A stretch of 21,782 bases of DNA from a bacterium (GTDB taxonomy: Bacteria; Patescibacteriota; Microgenomatia; JAUYPR01). How positions within the stretch are numbered: the stretch's first letter is position 1; the number at the start of each line of letters is the position of its first letter. The notes under the pieces were generated by a model. That model did no database searches, had not been told where the DNA came from, and saw only the letters and a list, made by a program, of their open reading frames with translations. The translations under genes and the position numbers were made by a program. The stretch lies in contig JAUYPR010000017.1 in assembly GCA_030695785.1 (NCBI GenBank), forward strand, positions 1-21,782, in the 5' to 3' direction. This document shows, piece by piece, positions 15,527 to 20,920 of this stretch.

Positions 15527-15533
15527 AAAGCAT

Positions 15534-16130
15534 ATGCCGACATCGACAAGAAAAACTTACCTCTACATTGATGGGACGAGTCTTTTTGCTGGACAGTATG
15601 AACTATTTGGACCGAAGCACTACCTTTCGTTCTCTTTTCTTCTCAAGGAAATAAAGAGGCTGTTTCCAATCGACTACACGTATTTCTATGCGTCGTACAT
15701 GAACAAAAGAAATCTCCGCGCATCCAAAGCAAAAAACCTCATAGCAGCTGAAGCGTTATTCTATAGAGAAGTCAAAGCAACACCGAAGGTCATCTTCTAT
15801 AAGGGTCACAGATCACCAACCTCAGGGAAAGAAAAAGGTGTCGATGTTCATTTGGCGGTTGATATCGTCAATGATGCAATCCAGAAGAAGTGCGACCATG
15901 TTGTTCTAATGACAGGCGATGCTGATCTTATTTATCCTCTTGAAATCATCCATATTCCTACCTATGCAGTATTTCTTCCCAATAGGTTTTCCTTGGAGAT
16001 AGCATATAAAGTCAAAAAAGCATTTGTTTTGAATTTCATCGACATGTTCAAAATAAGAAGGAAGCTCCCAAAACATTTACAGATTGTAACCATAAAAAAG
16101 CCCCGTATGATAAACATACGGGGTAGGTAG
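15534..16130 (+). CDS. NYN/LabA-like (DUF88) PIN-fold protein
   Basis: A 198-residue protein with the acidic residues of the NYN branch of PIN-like nucleases: Asp13 in YLYIDGTSLF, Asp104 and Asp110 in KGVDVHLAVDIV, and Asp129 and Asp131 in MTGDADLIYPL. Such proteins are predicted metal-dependent RNases, often linked to RNA processing. The C-terminus (after about 165) is basic: KIRRKLPKHLQIVTIKKPR. The first gene of a likely two-gene unit with the SpoU methyltransferase 26 bp downstream. The last codons lie inside a strong hairpin that, read on the minus strand, is a terminator. The gene looks more AT-rich than its neighbours. Confidence 0.82.
   Translation: MPTSTRKTYLYIDGTSLFAGQYELFGPKHYLSFSFLLKEIKRLFPIDYTYFYASYMNKRNLRASKAKNLIAAEALFYREVKATPKVIFYKGHRSPTSGKEKGVDVHLAVDIVNDAIQKKCDHVVLMTGDADLIYPLEIIHIPTYAVFLPNRFSLEIAYKVKKAFVLNFIDMFKIRRKLPKHLQIVTIKKPRMINIRGR
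16094..16123 (-). terminator. Intrinsic terminator on the minus strand, within the NYN gene end
   Basis: Perfect 9-bp arms CCCCGTATG (16101-16109) and CATACGGGG (16115-16123) with a 5-base loop. On the minus strand the stem is followed by C and six Ts (16099-16094), a textbook intrinsic terminator. On the plus strand no T-run follows. It would stop minus-strand transcripts that run through the SpoU gene from 16707 onward. Confidence 0.65.
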
Positions 16131-16156
16131 ATGTATTAAAGCAGAAGGAGTCACCA

Positions 16157-16774
16157 TTGTCAACCATCAAAACATTCTCAACCGACGAGCTCGTGGCGGC
16201 AAAGCCGACGCTGGAGAAATTCAAATCCATGCCGCGGGTTCCTATCTCGATCTTATTGGATAACGTGCGCTCGCTCCAAAACGTGGGTTTATTTTTCCGG
16301 TTGTGTGACGGCTTTCGCGTCAACAGGCTCTACCTGACCGGTATCACCGGCTACCCACCGCTTTTGCCCAAACAAGAGACACGACGGCCTGGAGTCGTCG
16401 AGCACGCAGAGCGTGAGATTCAAAAAACCGCCATTCAAACCGTTCCGTTTGTTACGTGGGAATACCACGAGGATCCAATGGCCGTTGTTCGGAAGGAAAA
16501 AGAGGAAGGGGCGTCAGTTGGCGCGGTTGAACTTACAGACAAGAGTATTCCTTCCTCCGAGGCTTCCTGGAGTTTTCCCTTGCTGTTGATCTTCGGCCAT
16601 GAACGGGAAGGGGTACAACAGACACTCCTTTCTGCTGCTGATTCCATCACGCACATTTCGATGTTCGGCATGGGCAACTCGCATAACGTGGCTGTTTCTG
16701 GGGGGATTATTCTATCGGCGGCGTTTGCGTCCCTTCCGACCCCTCCTGCTCCGACCGATCCCCTTGGGAAATAA
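16157..16774 (+). CDS. SpoU/TrmH-family RNA 2'-O-methyltransferase
   Basis: A 205-residue SPOUT methyltransferase. The three motifs are visible: NVRSLQNVGLFFRLCDGF (motif 1, with the catalytic-type Arg), LLLIFGHEREGV (motif 2) and ISMFGMGNSHNVAVSGGIIL (motif 3, the SAM knot, with SHNV in place of the common SLNV). It probably methylates a ribose in tRNA or rRNA; the target cannot be told. It starts with TTG at 16157, 6 bases after a strong AAGGAG (16145-16150), and has no promoter of its own, so it is likely cotranscribed with the NYN gene. Its last 68 bp overlap, tail to tail, the secreted-protein gene on the other strand. Confidence 0.88.
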   Translation: MSTIKTFSTDELVAAKPTLEKFKSMPRVPISILLDNVRSLQNVGLFFRLCDGFRVNRLYLTGITGYPPLLPKQETRRPGVVEHAEREIQKTAIQTVPFVTWEYHEDPMAVVRKEKEEGASVGAVELTDKSIPSSEASWSFPLLLIFGHEREGVQQTLLSAADSITHISMFGMGNSHNVAVSGGIILSAAFASLPTPPAPTDPLGK

Positions 16775-17294
16775 TTTTATAAAGAACCGCCAAGATGCCG
16801 ACGACTACCACGCTCAATACTCCAATCAAAAGCGCGGATGAGCGCAAAAGTGGATGGTTCCATAGCCCCGTAAGCGTCCCGAACGCGCGGGTCTGTGGCG
16901 GCAGGGTTGGCGGCGGAGGCTCAACAGTGAAGTCGACCGATGCGCGCACTGCACTGGTTTCTTTGGATCCTTCCTTTAAAAGCCCGACATACAGCGTGTG
17001 CTTACCGGGTGAAACATTCGGAAGTACCGAGACAGTCCTTTCAACAACCATGGTCGCCCGATCCGCATCGCTTGACAACACATCTAACCACAACACGACT
17101 GATCCGTCTTCCGGGATATAAAACCCAGCGGTGACGACTTCCACGTCCACCGGCCCCGCAGGGAACGTTTGCCCTGGGGTCGGGCGGACAATGGCAAGCT
17201 GTGGGGTTGAATCATCATCCATCGTTTGCGCGAGGAGAAAAGAAGGCGTGGCAAGGGCAAGAACAAGAAGAAAAATCGAGACCATGGCTCTCAT
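16707..17294 (-). CDS. Membrane-anchored exported protein with Ig-like region
   Basis: About 195 residues from the ATG at 17294 (AGGA 8 bases upstream). A signal peptide (VSIFLLVLALATPSFLLAQ, about 5-23) is followed by a beta-rich region (PGQTFPAGPVDVEVVTAGF; GKHTLYVGLL; ASVDFTVEP) suggesting an immunoglobulin-like fold, then a proline linker VEPPPPTLPPQ, a membrane helix (SSALLIGVLSVVVVGILAVL) and a charged cytoplasmic tail. I do not recognise a family or function. It is the third gene of a unit with DUF1622 and a 41-aa membrane peptide, so all three probably act in the envelope. Its 3' end overlaps the SpoU gene by 68 bp, antisense. Confidence 0.75.
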   Translation of the reverse strand: MRAMVSIFLLVLALATPSFLLAQTMDDDSTPQLAIVRPTPGQTFPAGPVDVEVVTAGFYIPEDGSVVLWLDVLSSDADRATMVVERTVSVLPNVSPGKHTLYVGLLKEGSKETSAVRASVDFTVEPPPPTLPPQTRAFGTLTGLWNHPLLRSSALLIGVLSVVVVGILAVLYKIISQGDRSEQEGSEGTQTPPIE

Positions 17295-17312
17295 GAGCAC
17301 TATCCTAGCATA

Positions 17313-17438
17313 TCATAATAATCCAAATGTTTTCCCAAATGTCAAAAGGACGAGCACAAAAATCGCAAACCACAACACATCGTGGATACACGCACCGGTC
17401 TGCTTTTTACACCCATCCATCCCACAGAAAAATGGCAT
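17313..17438 (-). CDS. 41-residue single-pass membrane protein
   Basis: A tiny gene with excellent translation signals: AAAGGAGG lies just before the ATG, and the start overlaps the DUF1622 stop (TAATG). The protein begins MPFFCGMDGCKKQTGACIHD, with Cys5, Cys10 and Cys17, followed by one hydrophobic helix (VLWFAIFVLVLLTFG). It ends 18 bp before the exported-protein start. No family recognised. The three cysteines in a short head could bind metal or form disulfides; that is speculation. Confidence 0.7.
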   Translation of the reverse strand: MPFFCGMDGCKKQTGACIHDVLWFAIFVLVLLTFGKTFGLL

Positions 17439-17743
17439 TATTCCTCCTTTCTCCACGCAAACACGGCCCAGATGCCAACCAGGGCTAACAGTTCCGCAAT
17501 GTCCAAAAGCGCTGGGTTTAAGAAGGTGCGGATGACCATCGCGATCGTGAGAAATTCCAGAGCCGAGCGCATGGCGGCGGGGTTTGCGGGAAGCGGCACA
17601 AAATGGCGGGTCTTTTTGAGGGTCAGGCTCCATTGCCACAGGGTGGAAACAACCGTCCACAAAAGCAGTAAAAATCCACCCACCGCCACGACATTGGCAA
17701 GATACGTGGTGATGTCAACAATAATCTTGGGCAGCAGGTCCAC
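17438..17743 (-). CDS. DUF1622-family membrane protein
   Basis: About 101 residues from GTG 17743. Two membrane stretches flank a basic loop: LANVVAVGGFLLLLWTVVSTL, then a segment with SALEFLTIAMVIRTFLNPALLDIAELLALVGIWAVFAWRKE that matches the DUF1622 pattern. Function unknown for the family. There is no ATG between the gene's left boundary and the conserved part; the GTG lies 6 bases after a CACAAT -10 with TTGCAT 17 bp upstream. A longer ORF to 17902 would overlap the divergent gene and was rejected. It heads a three-gene envelope unit. Confidence 0.72.
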   Translation of the reverse strand: MDLLPKIIVDITTYLANVVAVGGFLLLLWTVVSTLWQWSLTLKKTRHFVPLPANPAAMRSALEFLTIAMVIRTFLNPALLDIAELLALVGIWAVFAWRKEE

Positions 17744-17748
17744 AACCC

Positions 17749-17795
17749 CATTGTGCCGGATTTTACTTGCAAATGCAAGATGGTTATGGTAAAAA
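17749..17795. promoter_or_regulatory. Divergent promoters around a 14-bp palindrome
   Basis: CTTGCA-AA-TGCAAG (17766-17779) is a perfect palindrome. Leftward, TTGCAT, 17 bp and CACAAT end 6 bases before the DUF1622 GTG. Rightward, TTGCAA (17767-17772), 17 bp and TAAAAA (17790-17795, preceded by TGG) end just before the ATGATG of the next gene. Both -35 boxes lie in the palindrome, so a single regulator bound there could block both. Confidence 0.45.
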
Positions 17796-17799
17796 TGAC

Positions 17800-18099
17800 A
17801 TGATGCCAGAAGATATTCCACCAGCGCCACCATTACCTGAAGATCCATGGAAGAATCACTCGGAGAAAAGTCGTGCGGCACTTGATGCAACATTAGAAAC
17901 ACTTCCTCCTGATTTGAGGGAGGCGACTAATGCTTTTTTTCTAGATGTTGCGCGTACAATCTCGTCTCAAGAAGGAAATGCTACAGGAGAGGTACGTGTT
18001 TCTTCTGATCGGGTTCTATTCTATCAAGACCAGTTTCGAGAAATCATCGACAGTGGACTGATAAATCCTCGTTTGAGTCGTCCGAAAAAGATTATTTAA
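17800..18099 (+). CDS. Unknown small protein, proline-rich N-terminus
   Basis: About 98-99 residues, from ATG at 17800 or the adjacent ATG at 17803. The first part is acidic and proline-rich (PEDIPPAPPLPEDPW), followed by a probably helical region (SEKSRAALDATLETLPPDLREATNAFFLDVARTI), then VSSDRVLFYQDQFREIIDSGLI and a basic end RLSRPKKII. No signal peptide or membrane helix. I do not recognise a family. Support for it being real: a clean frame, a promoter-like TTGCAA-17-TAAAAA just before the start, and a divergent arrangement with the DUF1622 unit. It is followed by a 174-bp gap holding the 3' signals of fic. Confidence 0.55.
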   Translation: MMPEDIPPAPPLPEDPWKNHSEKSRAALDATLETLPPDLREATNAFFLDVARTISSQEGNATGEVRVSSDRVLFYQDQFREIIDSGLINPRLSRPKKII

Positions 18100-18203
18100 T
18101 CTTAATCTACATCTTCGCCCTAAAAAACAAATTAAATAGTGCCCCTGAAAGACCGCGCAATTCTCCTCAATATCCTCGCCCGGCTGCCCAACCGGCCGTT
18201 GGT

Positions 18204-18231
18204 AAAAAGCCTCACTCCCCAGGAAGAGTGA
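18204..18231 (-). terminator. Probable terminator of the fic gene
   Basis: On the minus strand TCACTC, an 8-base loop and GAGTGA form a 6-bp stem followed by GGC and five Ts (18208-18204). It lies about 43 bases past the fic stop. The stem is short, so efficiency is uncertain. The rest of the gap 18100-18273 holds the palindrome at 18233-18258 and nothing else I can name. Confidence 0.5.
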
Positions 18232-18232
18232 C

Positions 18233-18258
18233 TTGCTAATATACTGGTATATTTGCAA
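18233..18258. repeat. 26-bp imperfect palindrome downstream of fic
   Basis: Arms of 12 bases (TTGCTAATATAC and GTATATTTGCAA) around TG match at 11 of 12 positions; the inner 7 bp are perfect. It starts 15 bases after the fic stop. It could be an RNA hairpin before the terminator or a protein-binding site. Confidence 0.55.
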
Positions 18259-18273
18259 TTGATACGCGTCTGA

Positions 18274-19251
18274 TCAGGGTAGTTCTTTTTTGATTTCGGC
18301 GATGGTGAGGCGGCGCGTTTTTTGAAGCTGGCGGACTTCTCGTGCTCGTTCTACCATCCGCTCGTCAAACAACTGATATCCGCCTTTGGTGAAATTCGCC
18401 ACACTTAAAAGCCCTTGAGCAACCCAAAACCGAATGGTGGGTACTGATTCCCCTGCCTTTTTGGCCAATGCGCCAATTTTCAACAGGCCCTCGGTTGGCG
18501 CCCCAGTTTGCCGCGGTAGGCTCGGTTGGACAATCGAAAGAGCCTCATCCAGTGTTTTATCCACGCACCGGACGATAAACCGGGTGAGAACAGACACATC
18601 TCCTTCAAACGATCGCGAGACCGCCAGACGGTAACTCCCCTTCTCCTCTGGGCGGATGAGGACAGGAGGATAACTGTCTTGCATGACAAGCAATGACAAT
18701 AACAGGCGGGCAGTCTGGCCATTTGCATCGGCAAACGGTGAAGCCACAAGAAGGCGGCTGTGTGCTTCGGCAGCTAAGGCAATGGGGTGTTCTTTCGTTG
18801 GGCGGTGGATCCATGCCAAAAGCTCCCGCATTGCTCCTGCGATGGTTTTGGGCGGCGCAAACCGACGTCCGTCGACCATCAGCCCCTTTTTCCGATATGC
18901 TCCGGCCTGTGTATCAATCTGCCCAAGAAGCAGGCGGTTGATCTCACGAACGTGGTCCACTTGAATGTCCTGCCTGCTTTTCCGCTGCAGCGTTTTGATG
19001 TAGCTATATGCGTCTGCGTGGTTCTTCGCCTCTAAATGCTCACGGATGGTTTTGCCCTGCACTGTCATGCCTTTGGTAATCACGAGCTCTGTTTCTTGCC
19101 TGCTGAGGCTGTTTCCTTCAAGGCTGTTACTCGTCCATGCAAGGTCGATGGTCAGAAACGCATCGAGTTTGGCGGCAGTCTTCTGCGGCAGAGGCTGCAG
19201 CGTCAGTAGCTGTTCTTTCTTGCGCAAGATGTGTCCAAACAATTCATCCAT
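18274..19251 (-). CDS. Fic-fold protein lacking the catalytic His, fused to a MerR-like DNA-binding domain
   Basis: A 325-residue protein. Residues 40-47 (TSNSLEGN) fit the inhibitory motif of class II Fic proteins. The Fic core spans about 95-240, but the active loop, normally HPFxDGNGRxxR, reads SPFADANGQTAR (171-182): His to Ser (codon TCA at 18741-18739), Gly to Ala and Arg to Gln, while Phe173, Asp175, Asn177 and Arg182 remain. Residues about 256-322 look like a MerR-type winged helix: LLKIGALAKKAGESVPTIRFWVAQGLL, then GYQLFDERMVERAREVRQLQ and LTIAEIKKEL. AMPylation is therefore unlikely; a nucleotide-sensing or pure DNA-binding regulator is my inference. A 23-bp palindrome lies in its own promoter, next to the divergent DUF4389 gene. 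Confidence 0.88.
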   Translation of the reverse strand: MDELFGHILRKKEQLLTLQPLPQKTAAKLDAFLTIDLAWTSNSLEGNSLSRQETELVITKGMTVQGKTIREHLEAKNHADAYSYIKTLQRKSRQDIQVDHVREINRLLLGQIDTQAGAYRKKGLMVDGRRFAPPKTIAGAMRELLAWIHRPTKEHPIALAAEAHSRLLVASPFADANGQTARLLLSLLVMQDSYPPVLIRPEEKGSYRLAVSRSFEGDVSVLTRFIVRCVDKTLDEALSIVQPSLPRQTGAPTEGLLKIGALAKKAGESVPTIRFWVAQGLLSVANFTKGGYQLFDERMVERAREVRQLQKTRRLTIAEIKKELP

Positions 19252-19260
19252 CCACTATGA

Positions 19261-19289
19261 AGTATAACGTATGACGTGATACTTATCAA
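19261..19289 (-). promoter_or_regulatory. fic promoter with palindromic operator in the spacer
   Basis: On the minus strand TTGATA (19289-19284), exactly 17 bp and TATACT (19266-19261) form a good promoter; the -10 ends 9 bases before the fic ATG. Positions 19261-19283 form an imperfect palindrome, AGTATAACGT, then ATG, then ACGTGATACT, with 9 of 10 pairs matching. It fills the spacer and the -10. MerR-family regulators typically bind such sites between -35 and -10, so this is a natural autoregulatory site for the Fic-MerR protein. Confidence 0.6.
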
Positions 19290-19296
19290 TTGGCAC

Positions 19297-19326
19297 TTGA
19301 CACGCGTGCTTCAAATATTCAATAAT
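19297..19326 (+). promoter_or_regulatory. Promoter of the DUF4389 gene
   Basis: A perfect TTGACA (19297-19302), an 18-bp spacer and AATAAT (19321-19326), which is 5 of 6 to consensus. The -10 ends 10 bases before the ATG at 19337, leaving almost no leader. The fic operator palindrome ends 13 bp upstream of the -35, so a bound regulator could act here as well. Confidence 0.6.
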
Positions 19327-19336
19327 AAATTTTGCC

Positions 19337-20083
19337 ATGCCCGACGAACCGCAAGCCCCACAACACGTCTCAAACGGCTCAACGGACATCTACCCGACCC
19401 TCACCATCACTCCCCCCACCCACCCAAACCGCTTCTTCGCGTTTCCGGTGTTGGGGATTTTAGTGAAGAGTATTCTTCTGATTCCTGTTGGAGTGTGGCT
19501 TGGATTTGTAACCATTGCCGTTATGATTCTCCAATTAATCAACCCATTTATTATTCTCTTGACCGGAAAGTACTGGTCTACTGCTGCCTCGCTGTCTGTG
19601 GGGATGATGCGGCTTTGGGCTCGGTATGTTGCATATCTCTATGGATTCTCTGATCGATATCCATGGTACTCCAGACAAAATGTTGAATGGTGCGCAGTCG
19701 AGATGGCAACGCCGACAAATCCAAACCATCTGTTTGCAATTCCATTGTTCGGTTTTCTAGCTCGCTCGGTTTTACTTATCCCTTTCTATGTTTTCACGAG
19801 TGTGGTCTCAAGTGGCGTTGGGGTAACAGTATACCTGGTCTGCTGGGCTCCTGTATTATTCACCGGTCGATATCCAGAAAGCGTGTTTGAATTTGGACGA
19901 AACATTATTCGTCTCAACTTAAGCCTCTGGGCTTATCTTACAGGACTTTCTGATAAATACCCGAACTTCTCAATCGACCTTTCAAGTCACAAAAATAAAA
20001 AGATTGCGATTATTGTAGTCGGAATACTCTTCGAGGTAATTTATTTGCTTGGGAATGTCCGTTCCCTCCTCACCGAACCATAA
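19337..20083 (+). CDS. Tandem DUF4389 membrane protein
   Basis: A 248-residue membrane protein with two copies of the DUF4389 pattern. Copy 1 (about 31-110): NRFFAFPVLGILVKSILLIPVG, hydrophobic helices, LLTGKYW, AYLYGFSDRYPWYS. Copy 2 (about 129-213): NHLFAIPLFGFLARSVLLIPFY, VLFTGRYPESVFEF, LWAYLTGLSDKYPNFS. A last helix (IAIIVVGILFEVIYLLG) follows. The function of DUF4389 is not established. The N-terminal 30 residues are Pro/Thr-rich and probably disordered. It is divergent from the Fic-MerR gene, which may regulate it. The 60 bp between its stop and the convergent aldolase gene show no clear terminator. Confidence 0.85.
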   Translation: MPDEPQAPQHVSNGSTDIYPTLTITPPTHPNRFFAFPVLGILVKSILLIPVGVWLGFVTIAVMILQLINPFIILLTGKYWSTAASLSVGMMRLWARYVAYLYGFSDRYPWYSRQNVEWCAVEMATPTNPNHLFAIPLFGFLARSVLLIPFYVFTSVVSSGVGVTVYLVCWAPVLFTGRYPESVFEFGRNIIRLNLSLWAYLTGLSDKYPNFSIDLSSHKNKKIAIIVVGILFEVIYLLGNVRSLLTEP

Positions 20084-20143
20084 ATTTCTCCCACCTCTTA
20101 ACAGATCACTCCCCGCACGAATACTAATATCAAGTAGTAACCC

Positions 20144-20890
20144 TCACGAAAGATCAAAGAGGATTTTTTTTGCCTTTCTCGCCATCTCCAGAGGATCGTC
20201 GGATTGCCAGATGTTGCGGCCGACGGCCATGCCCAGCGCCCCTGATTCCTTGACATTTCTGACCATCGTGAGGAATTCCTCCTCCGGCACATGGCTTCCG
20301 CCAGAAAAGACGACTTTGGTTTTGCCAGCTGACGCCACAATGTGTTTGAGCGCCTCAACATTCGGATGGTACTTGACTTTCACAATATCCGCACCAACCT
20401 CAAGCCCAACGCGCGCCGCATACGCAGTCACGTCCGTTGTTTCTTCCCCGACCGATCTTCCCCGCGGGTACATCCAACCAATGACCGGAAGATCTTGGGC
20501 ATGAGCCTCCCTTATAATTGTTCCAAACGTTTCCAGCATTTCTCCTTGCCGCTCGGAGCCAACATACACCGTATACCCGACTGCTGACGCGCCGAGCTTG
20601 ACTGCTTCATCTACGGTACAAATGAGGGGAGAAAAAGGTTCTTCGTGCGAGAGATTCGTTTTGCCATTCAGCTTGAGGATGAGGGGAATTTCCAGATCGG
20701 GCGTCATATACTTCTCCGCAATTCCCTTCTGAAGAATGACAGCATTAAATCCACCTTCTTTCGCAATCTTCAAAATGACACTCGGGTCAACCGTATCATC
20801 ATTAAACTCCACCGGCCCGTGCTCAAGCCCCTGGTCATACGCCAAAAACAGCGCATGTCCGTTGGTCGTCAGACGATCAATCACAACCAT
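20144..20890 (-). CDS. Class I fructose-bisphosphate aldolase, DhnA/archaeal type
   Basis: A 248-residue TIM-barrel aldolase of the DhnA/DeoC-like family. The N-terminal AYDQGLEHGP is the hallmark; the Schiff-base lysine is likely in ADIVKVKYHPN, and the phosphate-binding loops in KVVFSGGSHVPEE and GMAVGRNIWQ are present. It cleaves fructose 1,6-bisphosphate to dihydroxyacetone phosphate and glyceraldehyde 3-phosphate without a metal; related family members act on other sugar phosphates, so some caution is due. It lies 30 bp after the PfkB kinase, which may supply its substrate. A TGA-GATACT extended -10 pattern ends 9 bases before the ATG. Confidence 0.88.
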   Translation of the reverse strand: MVVIDRLTTNGHALFLAYDQGLEHGPVEFNDDTVDPSVILKIAKEGGFNAVILQKGIAEKYMTPDLEIPLILKLNGKTNLSHEEPFSPLICTVDEAVKLGASAVGYTVYVGSERQGEMLETFGTIIREAHAQDLPVIGWMYPRGRSVGEETTDVTAYAARVGLEVGADIVKVKYHPNVEALKHIVASAGKTKVVFSGGSHVPEEEFLTMVRNVKESGALGMAVGRNIWQSDDPLEMARKAKKILFDLS

Positions 20891-20899
20891 GATGAAATC

Positions 20900-20908
20900 A
20901 GTATCTCA
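20900..20908 (-). promoter_or_regulatory. Possible extended -10 of the aldolase gene
   Basis: TG-A-GATACT on the minus strand, 9 bases before the aldolase ATG. The hexamer is 4 of 6 to consensus and no -35 is evident; the gene may instead be read through from the kinase gene. Confidence 0.3.
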
Positions 20909-20920
20909 CACCCCTCAAGA

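Noticed and set aside
17439..17660. A longer version of the 41-aa membrane gene starting at 17660
   Set aside because: The extra part is out of frame with DUF1622, which occupies the same strand; the strong Shine-Dalgarno site marks the ATG at 17438.
17744..17902. A longer DUF1622 start at 17902
   Set aside because: The extension runs antisense through the next gene and its promoter and is not hydrophobic in the family manner.
18016..18258. An 80-codon minus-strand frame downstream of fic
   Set aside because: It runs through the terminator and palindrome and antisense into the 98-aa gene, with no family or start signal.
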